Source of the DNA: Saccharothrix ecbatanensis
GTDB taxonomy: Bacteria > Actinomycetota > Actinomycetes > Mycobacteriales > Pseudonocardiaceae
Reading direction: 5' to 3'
Assembly (NCBI RefSeq): GCF_014205015.1
Contig: NZ_JACHMO010000001.1
Span: 3,038,001-3,102,000, forward strand
Length of the DNA stretch: 64,000 nt
A program made the position numbers and the translations under genes. Positions 57,109 to 64,000 of this stretch are shown here, in pieces (position 1 is the stretch's first letter; each line of letters starts with the position of its first letter). The notes under the pieces were generated by a model that saw nothing but the letters and a program-made list of their open reading frames with translations, searched no databases and had not been told where the DNA came from.

Positions 57109-58247
57109 TCCGCGAACGACCCGTCCGCGTGCCGCCACACCGGCGGTCGCCACCGGTGCCCCACCGCGTCCGCCCGGCGCACCGCGTCCTCGTCGACCTC
57201 GATCCCCAGGCCAGGGGCGTCCCAGCGGCGCACGGCACCGTCGTGGAAGGTGAACGGGGCGCGGTCGAGCACGTAGTCGAGCAGTTCCGTGCCGGTGTTG
57301 TAGTGGATGCCGATGCTCTGCTCCTGGATCAGGAAGTTGGGGGTGGCGAAGGCGACCTGGAGGCTGGCGGCCAGCGCGATCGGCCCCAGCGGGCAGTGCG
57401 GCGCCAGGAGCGCGTCGTGCACCTCGGCCAGCGAGGCGATGCGCCGCACCTCGGAGATGCCGCCGGCGTGGGACAAATCGGGCTGCACCACCGCCACGCC
57501 GGCACGCAGCGCGGGCAGGAAGTCGGCCCGTGAGTACAGGCGCTCGCCGCAGGCGATGGGCACCGGACTTGCCCGGACCACGTCGGCGAGGCGCTCGCGG
57601 TGCTCGGGCAGGACGGGTTCCTCCACGAACAGCGGGTGCAGCGGCGCCAGCTCGGGCAGCACCCGCAGCGCGGCGGCGGTGGTGAAGCGACCGTGGAAGT
57701 CCACCGCCACGTCGCGGTCGTCGCCGATGACCTCACGCACGGCGGCGACGCGGTCCACGACGGCGGCGGTCTCGGCGCGGGTGGGCACGGGGCTCATCCG
57801 ACCGCTCGCGTTGACCTTCACGGCGGTCAGCCCGGCGGCGACCTGCGCGGCGGCGGCGTCGGCGACCTCGGCGGGCTCGTCGCCGCCGATCCAGCCGTAG
57901 ACCCGGACCCGGTCGCGGACCGCGCCGCCGAGCAGCTGGTGCACGGGCACGCCCAGCGACTTGCCGAGGATGTCCCACAGGGCCTGGTCGATGCCGGCGG
58001 CGGCGCTGGAGAGGACCGGGCCGCCGCGGTAGAACGCGGATTTGGTCATCAGCTGCCACAGGTCCTCGATGCGGCCCGGGTCGGCGCCGACGAGCAGGTC
58101 GGACAGCTCCGCGACGGCCGTGCGCACCGTCTCCGCGCGCCCCTCCACGACCGGTTCACCCCAGCCGGTGACGCCCTCGTCGGTGCTGACGCGGCAGAAC
58201 AACCAGCGGGGCGGGACCAGGAAGGTCTCGACGGCGGTGATCTTCAA
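57102..58247 (-). CDS. dgoD: D-galactonate dehydratase
   Basis: The 381-residue enolase-superfamily enzyme matches DgoD residue for residue around the active site: metal ligands Asp183 (VDFHGR, with His185), Glu209 (FVEEPVLPEH) and Glu235 (CGERLYSR), acid/base His284 in HCPLGPIALAASLQ, and the IQEQSIGIHYN segment. It dehydrates D-galactonate to 2-keto-3-deoxygalactonate. The start is a TTG at 58247, giving the standard family length, with GAGGAG about 9 nt upstream. Upstream lies a short tandem repeat, then the SDR gene. Confidence 0.93.
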   Translation of the reverse strand: MKITAVETFLVPPRWLFCRVSTDEGVTGWGEPVVEGRAETVRTAVAELSDLLVGADPGRIEDLWQLMTKSAFYRGGPVLSSAAAGIDQALWDILGKSLGVPVHQLLGGAVRDRVRVYGWIGGDEPAEVADAAAAQVAAGLTAVKVNASGRMSPVPTRAETAAVVDRVAAVREVIGDDRDVAVDFHGRFTTAAALRVLPELAPLHPLFVEEPVLPEHRERLADVVRASPVPIACGERLYSRADFLPALRAGVAVVQPDLSHAGGISEVRRIASLAEVHDALLAPHCPLGPIALAASLQVAFATPNFLIQEQSIGIHYNTGTELLDYVLDRAPFTFHDGAVRRWDAPGLGIEVDEDAVRRADAVGHRWRPPVWRHADGSFAEW

Positions 58248-58265
58248 CGCGGTGCGCTCCTCGCT

Positions 58266-58321
58266 GGTCGGGGTGCGGTGCTGGTCGGGGTGCGGGGTCG
58301 GGGTGCGGGGTCGGGGTGCGG
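58266..58321. repeat. 13-bp tandem repeat between SDR and dgoD genes
   Basis: The unit GGTCGGGGTGCGG occurs three times in tandem (58283-58321) and once more 4 nt away (58266-58278). It fills the space between the SDR stop and the dgoD ribosome-binding site, so copy number could affect coupling. Confidence 0.85.
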
Positions 58322-59077
58322 TCAGGACGAGGTCTTGTAGACGCTCCACCCGCCGTCGACCGGCACCGAGGCGCCGGTGACGAACGAGGCGTCGTCGCCG
58401 ACCAGGAAGGCGATCACGGCGGCCACCTCCTCGGGACGACCCAGACGCCGCACGACGGTCTGCTCGGCGCTGGCACGCCGCTCGTCCTCGCCGATGTCGT
58501 CCCACGCGGCGGTCAGCACGGGACCGGGCAGCACGGCGTTGACCCGGACCTCGGCGCCGTACTCGACGGCCAGCTGGCGGGCCAGCCCGGTGAGGCCGGC
58601 CTTTGTGGAGGCGTAGGCGGCACGGCCGGGCAGTCCGAACAGGGCGTGCACGGAGGAGACCAGCACGATCGCGCCACGCCGGTCGCGCCGCAGGTCGGGC
58701 AGGCACTCGCGGACACCGAGGAAAGCGCCGGTGAGGTTGACCGCGAGCTGCCGTTCCCAGGACTGCGCCGTGGTCTCGTGAGCCGGGCGCACGTCGACGG
58801 TGTAGGCGTTGCCCACCAGCACGTCGACCGCTCCCAGCCGTTCGCGGCAGGCCCGCACGGCGTCGGCCCAGTCGGCCTCCGAACTGACGTCGCAGCGCAG
58901 GGCGATCGCACGTCCGCCCGCGGCGGTGATCGCGGACGCCACGGCGTCGGCCTCCGGCGAGACGTCCAGCAGGGCGACGGCCGCGCCGTCACGGGCCAGC
59001 CGGTGCGCGGTGGCCGCGCCGATGCCGTTGGCCGCGCCGGTCACCACGGCCACGCGGCCGGTCAGCGGCCCGGTCAC
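58322..59077 (-). CDS. SDR-family dehydrogenase, probable galactose/sugar 1-dehydrogenase
   Basis: The 251-residue classical short-chain dehydrogenase has the NAD motif VTGAANGIGAATA (residues 12-24), DVSSEADW, NAY in place of NAG, catalytic Ser in LVSSVHALFG, and YASTK (Tyr/Lys). In a dgo-type operon it most plausibly oxidises galactose (or another aldose) to galactono-lactone; this assignment is from context. A lactonase is not seen. The GTG at 59077 overlaps the GntR stop by 4 nt. Confidence 0.8.
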   Translation of the reverse strand: MTGPLTGRVAVVTGAANGIGAATAHRLARDGAAVALLDVSPEADAVASAITAAGGRAIALRCDVSSEADWADAVRACRERLGAVDVLVGNAYTVDVRPAHETTAQSWERQLAVNLTGAFLGVRECLPDLRRDRRGAIVLVSSVHALFGLPGRAAYASTKAGLTGLARQLAVEYGAEVRVNAVLPGPVLTAAWDDIGEDERRASAEQTVVRRLGRPEEVAAVIAFLVGDDASFVTGASVPVDGGWSVYKTSS

Positions 59078-59784
59078 CGGTGCTCCGCACGGGCGGCCAT
59101 GGTGTCGATGTCCTCCAACGCCTTGGCCAGCAGGTCGAGCATGGCCAGTTCGGCGCGCGGCGCGTCGCCGTCGCGCACGCCGTCGAGCACGGCCCGGTGG
59201 CTGGGCACGGGGTCGTCGGCGCCCGAGTGGGCGTGCACCAGCCGGTCGCGGGCGCGCAGGCCGGGTTCCAGGAGCAGGTCCATCCGGGCGAAAAGCTCGT
59301 TGCCGGTGGCGGTGAGCAGGGCGCGGTGGAAGGCCGCGTCGGCTTCCGCGGCTGCCGCGGGGTCGCCACCGGCCGAGGCCATGGCCGCCAACGCGGCGTC
59401 GAGGGCTTCCAGATCCGCGTCGGTGCGCCGCAGGGCCGCGCGGTGGGCGACCGCGGGTTCGATGACCGACCTCAGGTCCGCCAGGTCGCGCAGGACCCGG
59501 TCGGCGTCGCCGCCGTCGATGCGCCAGTCGATCACGTCGTTGTCGAGCAGGTTCCACGCCGTGCGGGGGCGCACGAAGGTGCCGCGCTTCTGCCTCGCGT
59601 CCACGAGACCCTTGCCGGTCAACACCTTCAGCGCCTCGCGCAGCACCGTGAGGCTGACGTCCAGCTCCGCACCGAGCGCCCGGAGGTCCAGGACGTCACC
59701 GGGCGCGTACTGCCCGCTCACGATGCGCGAGCCGATGTCCTGCACGACTTGGTAGTGCACGCCGCGGCCGGTGTAGCGCGCCAT
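59074..59784 (-). CDS. GntR/FadR-subfamily regulator (DgoR-like)
   Basis: The 236-residue protein has an N-terminal winged helix-turn-helix (QVVQDIGSRIVSGQYAPGDVLDLRALGAELDVSLTVLREALKVL) and an all-helical FCD domain with metal-binding-type Asp/His residues (DAAFHRALL, HRAVLDGV). FadR-subfamily members of this type, such as DgoR, repress galactonate genes and are released by the sugar acid. It is first in the operon of SDR, dgoD, aldolase and kinase. An AT-rich operator-like palindrome lies in the divergent promoter. Confidence 0.88.
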   Translation of the reverse strand: MARYTGRGVHYQVVQDIGSRIVSGQYAPGDVLDLRALGAELDVSLTVLREALKVLTGKGLVDARQKRGTFVRPRTAWNLLDNDVIDWRIDGGDADRVLRDLADLRSVIEPAVAHRAALRRTDADLEALDAALAAMASAGGDPAAAAEADAAFHRALLTATGNELFARMDLLLEPGLRARDRLVHAHSGADDPVPSHRAVLDGVRDGDAPRAELAMLDLLAKALEDIDTMAARAEHR

Positions 59785-59828
59785 GTTGCCTCCCGCTGTG
59801 ATGACCCCACCCTAGCAAGTCCTCATTA

Positions 59829-59842
59829 ATTATGAATAATTC
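59829..59842. promoter_or_regulatory. AT-rich palindrome in dgo-type/GH35 divergent promoter
   Basis: AATTAT-GA-ATAATT is a perfect 6-bp-armed inverted repeat in a long AT-rich stretch (59824-59846), very unusual here. It is followed by TTGACA (59844-59849) pointing toward GH35. It is a probable binding site of the adjacent GntR-family regulator. Confidence 0.6.
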
Positions 59843-59908
59843 TTGACACCCGGAGTGGCCACTGCCCACGATGAACCCGCCGCCGACCACCGGAGCCCAG
59901 GAGCGCAC

Positions 59909-62260
59909 ATGCTCTCGCTGCACGCCCACGATCCCGGTCCACCGCTGGTGGGACACCTGCCGATGGGCACGGCGCCTGACGACGCCAGACCCGTCCGGGT
60001 GGACAGCCGGGCGCTGAGCCGGGACGGACGCCCGTGGCTGCCCGTGATGGGCGAGTTCCACTTCAGCCGCTTCCCCGAATCACTGTGGCGGCGCGAGCTG
60101 CTGCTGATGAGGGCCGGTGGGATCGACCTCGTCGCCACCTACCTGTTCTGGAACCACCACGAGGAAGTCCGCGGGCGACTCCGTTTCGACGGCAACCGCG
60201 ACGTGCGGCGCTTCGTGGGGCTGTGCGCCGAACTCGGCCTCGCCGTGTCGGTGCGCATCGGCCCGTGGTCGCACGGCGAGTGCCGCAACGGCGGGTTCCC
60301 GGACTGGCTGTCCGATGTGGACTGCGCACCGCGCACCGACGACGGCGCGTACTTGGCGCTGGTGCGGCCGTACTACGCGGCGATCGCCGAGCAGTTGGCC
60401 GGGCTGTGGTGGGGCGACGGCGGTCCCGTCGTCGCGGTGCAGGTGGAGAACGAGCTGTACGACCAGCCGGGTCACCTGGCCACGCTGCGCGCGCTCGCCG
60501 AAGAGGTGGGCATCCACGCACCCCTGTGGACGGCGACCGGCTGGGGCGCCGCACGACTCCCGCCCGACGTGGTCCTCCCCGTCTACGGCGGTTACCCCGA
60601 GGCGTTCTGGGAGGACGCCTTCGACGGGTGGGCGCGCGAGGTGCGGCGGCACTACTTCCCCACCCCGATCCGGGACGACCACGCCATCGGCGCCGACCTG
60701 CGCACCACCGCGCCGCAGGGCAGCGGCTCCGACGACACGCGCTACCCGTACGCGACGTGCGAGGTGGGCGGCGGCATGGCCATCGCCTACCACCGGAGGC
60801 CGCTGATCCCGGCGGCCGACGTGTCGGCCCTGGCGCTGGCCAAGCTGGCGAGCGGGTCGGCGTGGCAGGGCTACTACCTCTACCACGGCTGCTCCCAACG
60901 GCTGGACCTCACGACCACCAACCAGGAGTCGCACGCCGGCGGCTACCCCAACGACCTCCCCGTGGTGGACTACGACTTCCAGGCGCCGCTGGGCCAGTAC
61001 GGGCAGGTGCGGCCGTCGTTCGCGGCGCTGCGGCTCCAGCACCTGTTCCTGCGCGACTGCGGCGTCGACCTCGCCCCCGCCGGACTGCACCTGCCCGACG
61101 AGCGGCCGTCGAGCCTGGACGACCGGCGCACTCCGCGCTGGTCGGTGCGGTGGAGCGGAGGCCCGGCGTTCCTGTTCGTCACCAACCACCAACCGCACGA
61201 GCAGCTGCCCGACCACCACGACGTGCGCTTCGAGGTGGCGCTCGGCGACCGGACCGTGCGGCTGCCCGCCGAGGGCGTGACGATCCCGTCCGGGGCCTCC
61301 TTCGCCTGGCCGATCGGTCACCGCGTCGGCCGGGTCGAACTGGCCTGGGCCAGCGCGATGCCGGTGGGCCGGTTCACCGTGGACGGCGTGCTCACGGCCG
61401 TGTTCGTCGCCACCGCGGGCATCACACCGCAGTTCGCCATGCCTGCGGGGACGCGGGTGGAAGGGGCTCCGGTCGACGGTCGGGGCGTCGTCACCGTCGC
61501 CATTCCCGGGCCGGGCGCCGTGGTCACCGCCACCACCACCGACGGCGAGGTGGCGCGACTGCTGGTGCTGGACGAGGAGAACGGCCTGCGGTTGCAACGC
61601 GTCACCGTGGACGGGATCGACGCGCTGGTGCTCTGCGACGAACCCCTGGTGGTGGACGGGGACACGGCCTGGGTGGAGACGACGGCGGACCACCTCGACG
61701 TGTCGTTCCTGCCCGCGCCGGAGCAGGTCGCCGGGGAACCGCACGGCGCGTTCACGCGGGTCCGCCTCACCGTGCCGCGGACCTCGCACGAACCGGTGGC
61801 CGAACCGGTGCGCGCCGAACCGGTGCGCGCCGAACCGGTGCGCGCCGAGGCGCAGGCACCGCCGACCCGGACCGGCGGTCCCCGGCACCGGGCCTCGGCG
61901 CCGCTGGAGCAGGACTTCGAGCACGCCGCCGTCGTCCGCGTCGACGTGCCCGCCGAAGCGCTGCACGGCGACGACGAAGTGCTGCTGGTGCTCGACTACA
62001 CCGGGGACGTGGCCCGCGCGTACGTCGGGGAACGGCTCGTGGCCGACCACTTCTGGCACGGCCCCGAGTGGGAGATCGGCCTGCGCCGCTTCGCCGACCA
62101 GGTGGTGGAGCACGGCGTCGAGATCAAGGTCCTGCCCCGTCCACCGGACAGCGCCGTGTACGTGGACCACTCGGTGCGCGCCCGGTACAAGGCCGCGCTG
62201 GACACCGCACGGGTCGAATCGGTCCGGTTGGTGCGCCGCGCCCGGGTGGAGCTGTGGTGA
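59909..62260 (+). CDS. GH35 beta-galactosidase
   Basis: The 783-residue enzyme has the GH35 barrel: GEFHFSRFPESLWRRELLLMRAGGIDLVATYLFWNHHE opening, RIGPWSHGECRNGGFPDWL, acid/base Glu182 in VQVENELYD and nucleophile Glu285 in TCEVGGG. Beta-sandwich domains follow. A linker near residues 627-650 contains three Glu-Pro-Val-Arg-Ala repeats. No signal peptide is evident. The ATG at 59909 has AGGAG 6 nt upstream. It is the first gene of a second sugar-uptake operon: the GTG of the binding-protein gene overlaps its stop. Confidence 0.9.
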   Translation: MLSLHAHDPGPPLVGHLPMGTAPDDARPVRVDSRALSRDGRPWLPVMGEFHFSRFPESLWRRELLLMRAGGIDLVATYLFWNHHEEVRGRLRFDGNRDVRRFVGLCAELGLAVSVRIGPWSHGECRNGGFPDWLSDVDCAPRTDDGAYLALVRPYYAAIAEQLAGLWWGDGGPVVAVQVENELYDQPGHLATLRALAEEVGIHAPLWTATGWGAARLPPDVVLPVYGGYPEAFWEDAFDGWAREVRRHYFPTPIRDDHAIGADLRTTAPQGSGSDDTRYPYATCEVGGGMAIAYHRRPLIPAADVSALALAKLASGSAWQGYYLYHGCSQRLDLTTTNQESHAGGYPNDLPVVDYDFQAPLGQYGQVRPSFAALRLQHLFLRDCGVDLAPAGLHLPDERPSSLDDRRTPRWSVRWSGGPAFLFVTNHQPHEQLPDHHDVRFEVALGDRTVRLPAEGVTIPSGASFAWPIGHRVGRVELAWASAMPVGRFTVDGVLTAVFVATAGITPQFAMPAGTRVEGAPVDGRGVVTVAIPGPGAVVTATTTDGEVARLLVLDEENGLRLQRVTVDGIDALVLCDEPLVVDGDTAWVETTADHLDVSFLPAPEQVAGEPHGAFTRVRLTVPRTSHEPVAEPVRAEPVRAEPVRAEAQAPPTRTGGPRHRASAPLEQDFEHAAVVRVDVPAEALHGDDEVLLVLDYTGDVARAYVGERLVADHFWHGPEWEIGLRRFADQVVEHGVEIKVLPRPPDSAVYVDHSVRARYKAALDTARVESVRLVRRARVELW
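61802..61846 (+). repeat. Triplicated 15-bp in-frame repeat inside GH35 gene
   Basis: GAACCGGTGCGCGCC occurs three times in tandem, encoding EPVRA each time, preceded by a partial copy. It likely forms a flexible interdomain linker. Confidence 0.9.
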
Positions 62261-63585
62261 ACGCGGCGAGGAACCCGTTCACCAGGCGTGCCCTGCTGCG
62301 CGGCGCGCTGGGCGCAGCGGCCGTGGGTGCGTTGGGGGCGTGCGGGTCCCGCTCTACGACCCCGATCACCTCGGGCGCGGTGGACCTGCGGATCTGGACC
62401 CACGACCCCGGCTACGTCACCGCGTTCACCCGGGCCGCCGGCGACCCGGCCATCACGAGCGGTTCCGCGTTCACCTTCCAGCCCCGGACCACCTCCGTCG
62501 CGCCGGGCGACATCGTCACCCGCGTGATCGCCCAGGCCGTGGCCGACGGGAACACCCCGGACCTGGCGGGCGTGGTCATCGACCAGTTCCCCCGGGTCAT
62601 GGGCTCGGCGATCGCCGAGAACCTGTTCGTGGACCTCACCGACACCGTCGCGCCTATGGGCGACGACCTGCTCAAGCTCGCCCCGTACTCGGTGGGCGGC
62701 AAGCCCTACGGCCTGGACTCCGACAACTCGATCACCGTCCTGTACTACCGGCAGGACGTCCTCGCCGAGCACGGCGTGCCCGAGGACGTCGCCACGTGGG
62801 AGGAGCTGGCGGAGCACGGCGAGCGGCTGGCCCGCGACAAGCAGGTCAGCCTGGGCATGGTGTCCGTCGGCGACAACGGCGCGATCGTCAACGGCTTCAC
62901 GCAGATGCTGCTGCAACGCGGCGGCCGGGTGTTCGACGAGTCCGGCGCGCTCGTGCTCGATTCGCCCGAGGCGGTCGAGGTGCTGGAGTTCCTGGCGCGT
63001 GGGGTGAAGAGCGGATTCCTGCTGGCGCTGCCCGACCCGTACGGCAGCGCGTGCGCCGCCGCGCTGAAGTCCGGGCGACTCGCCGCGACCGCCATGCCGA
63101 ACTGGTACAACGCCTACGGGTTGCAAGCCAACGTGCCCGACCAGAAAGGTCGGTGGCGCATGCGCACGCTGCCGAGGTTCGCCGGCGGCGGGCACTTGGC
63201 CACCACGCTGGGCGGCACCGCGTTCACCGTGGTCAAGGACAAGCCGGCCACGCAGGCGGCGCTGGAGTTCCTGCGCCGGGTCTACCTGACGCGCGATGGA
63301 CAGGTGTTGCGCTACCACGCGGGCGGCTACCTGCCGACGCTGCGCCCCCTGTACCGCGACCCCGAACTGCTGGCAGTCCAAGACGACTACCTCGGCGGCC
63401 AGCGCGTGTTCGACGTCTACTCCGCGGCGGCCGACGACCTGCCGCTGTTCCACCAGGCCGCGGGCATGCAGGTGCTGGCCGCGGTGCTGGGCGGCCCGGT
63501 GCTCGACGCACTGCGAGGACGCACGTCCCCCCGCGCCGCGATCCAGGCGGGTATCGCGGCCTACCGGCAGCAGGCGAAGCGATGA
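62257..63585 (+). CDS. Sugar ABC transporter substrate-binding lipoprotein
   Basis: The 442-residue protein has a twin-arginine-type signal (FTRRALLRGALGAAAVGALGAC) ending in a lipobox, so Tat export plus lipidation is possible. The body is a CUT1 sugar-binding protein (DLRIWTHDPGYVTAFTRAAGD, NSITVLYYRQDVLAEHGVP, TWEELAEHGERLA, GGTAFTVVKDKPATQAALEFLRRVY). It is overlapped with GH35 upstream (GTGA) and the permease downstream (ATGA). It is distinct from the two binding proteins at 43-48 kb and probably captures a galactoside. Confidence 0.88.
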   Translation: MNAARNPFTRRALLRGALGAAAVGALGACGSRSTTPITSGAVDLRIWTHDPGYVTAFTRAAGDPAITSGSAFTFQPRTTSVAPGDIVTRVIAQAVADGNTPDLAGVVIDQFPRVMGSAIAENLFVDLTDTVAPMGDDLLKLAPYSVGGKPYGLDSDNSITVLYYRQDVLAEHGVPEDVATWEELAEHGERLARDKQVSLGMVSVGDNGAIVNGFTQMLLQRGGRVFDESGALVLDSPEAVEVLEFLARGVKSGFLLALPDPYGSACAAALKSGRLAATAMPNWYNAYGLQANVPDQKGRWRMRTLPRFAGGGHLATTLGGTAFTVVKDKPATQAALEFLRRVYLTRDGQVLRYHAGGYLPTLRPLYRDPELLAVQDDYLGGQRVFDVYSAAADDLPLFHQAAGMQVLAAVLGGPVLDALRGRTSPRAAIQAGIAAYRQQAKR

Positions 63586-64000
63586 GCACCCCGACCCTCG
63601 AACGTGAGCGGGCCAAGCCCGGCGCCCCGCCACCCGCGCCGGGTTCGTGGTGGTCGCGCCACCAGCGCGAAGCGGCGCCGTACGCCTTCATCTCGCCGTT
63701 CTTCGTCCTGTTCGGCCTGTTCATGGCCGTGCCGATCCTCGTCGGCCTGTACCTGAGCTGCACCGAGTGGGCCGGGTTGGGCACGCCGAAGTGGGTCGGC
63801 CTGCGCAACTACACCGACCTGCTGACCGACGCGAGCTTCTGGACGTCGATGGGCAACACCGCGCTGTACGTGGTGTTCACGCTGCTGGTCGTGGTCCCCG
63901 CGGCGCTGCTGATCGCCCAGGCCCTCAACGCCCGCGGCCTGCGCGGGCGGGACGTGTTCAGGCTGGCGTTCTTCATGCCGGTGGTCATCTCCCCCATCGT
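63582..64000 (+). CDS. Sugar ABC transporter permease, MalF type (cut by window edge)
   Basis: The 139 visible residues show a cytoplasmic Pro-rich leader, a first transmembrane helix in PYAFISPFFVLFGLFMAVPILVGLYLS, the motif WVGLRNYTDLLTDASFW common to MalF-type permeases, and further helices (ALYVVFTLLVVVPAALLIAQAL). The ATG at 63582 overlaps the binding-protein stop by 4 nt. The C-terminus, including the EAA loop, lies beyond the window. Confidence 0.88.
   Translation, partial: MSTPTLERERAKPGAPPPAPGSWWSRHQREAAPYAFISPFFVLFGLFMAVPILVGLYLSCTEWAGLGTPKWVGLRNYTDLLTDASFWTSMGNTALYVVFTLLVVVPAALLIAQALNARGLRGRDVFRLAFFMPVVISPI

Noticed and set aside
60034..62256. Long open frame upstream of the second ABC binding protein
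   Set aside because: It is out of frame with the GH35 gene and is Arg/Pro-rich noise. The GTG at 62257 gives a proper lipoprotein signal and a 4-nt overlap.

Overview
The window looks like chromosomal DNA of a high-GC filamentous actinomycete, most probably a member of the Pseudonocardiaceae (Saccharothrix/Lentzea/Actinosynnema type). The support is strongly G/C-ending codon use, many GTG starts, several apparently leaderless promoters (a TANNNT box 6-7 nt before the start codon), an XRE-DUF5753/DUF397 regulator pair, CebR-type and DasR-type operators, secreted glycosidases with CBM2 or ricin modules and Thr-rich linkers, and an ECF41 sigma factor. I found no rRNA, tRNA or CRISPR array. No gap between called genes exceeds about 300 nt.

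Layout. 1-6.1 kb: a partial WD40 protein, an MBL-fold hydrolase, an ECF41 sigma factor translationally coupled to an NAD(P)-binding reductase with a matching ECF41-type promoter, and two tandem paralogous macrolide-type glycosyltransferases. 6.3-14.8 kb: mostly exported proteins (SGNH hydrolase, YVTN propeller with bulb lectin, SodC-like lipoprotein, NlpC/P60-like protein, GH10 xylanase with a CebR-type box, excalibur-domain membrane protein), then an alpha/beta hydrolase and a membrane protein. 14.8-15.5 kb: an IS605/IS1341-type remnant whose TnpB has lost its centre in frame but keeps its right-end omega-RNA-like region. 15.7-20.8 kb: RDD protein, small regulators, XRE/DUF397 pair, a three-gene WXG100/ESX-like operon and a small Cys-rich membrane protein. 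21-29.9 kb: acyl-CoA-dehydrogenase-like flavoenzyme, medium-chain reductase/TetR divergent pair with twin operators, MetE-like protein, YciO-type protein, a secreted Cip1-like protein with a CebR-type box, a variant methionyl-tRNA synthetase, and a GH18 chitinase with a DasR-type box. 30-38.3 kb: a KimA-like permease, then a two-component system divergent from a tight three-gene operon (MFS exporter, EAR/EPTP-repeat propeller, uncharacterised 391-aa protein).

38.4-64 kb: after two regulators and a small Zn-finger-like protein, the window becomes a plant pectin/arabinogalactan utilisation locus. It has pectate lyases PL9 and PL1, a sugar ABC transporter with two related binding proteins, an arabinanase-like sialidase-fold enzyme with a ricin domain, a gutted GH43 gene, GH42 beta-galactosidase, a LacI regulator with repeated CATGTT-N6-AACATG-like sites, and a GH43-ricin enzyme. 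Next comes a dgo-type operon (GntR, SDR dehydrogenase, galactonate dehydratase, KDPG-type aldolase, PfkB kinase), divergent from a GH35 beta-galactosidase and a second sugar ABC transporter that runs off the window. Read together, beta-galactosides are imported or hydrolysed, galactose is oxidised to galactonate, and a De Ley-Doudoroff-type route gives pyruvate and glyceraldehyde-3-phosphate.

The most novel-looking parts are the two-component/MFS/EAR/unknown-protein cluster (32.3-38.3 kb), the gutted TnpB with retained omega-RNA region, the ESX-like operon without secretion core genes, and the variant MetRS.
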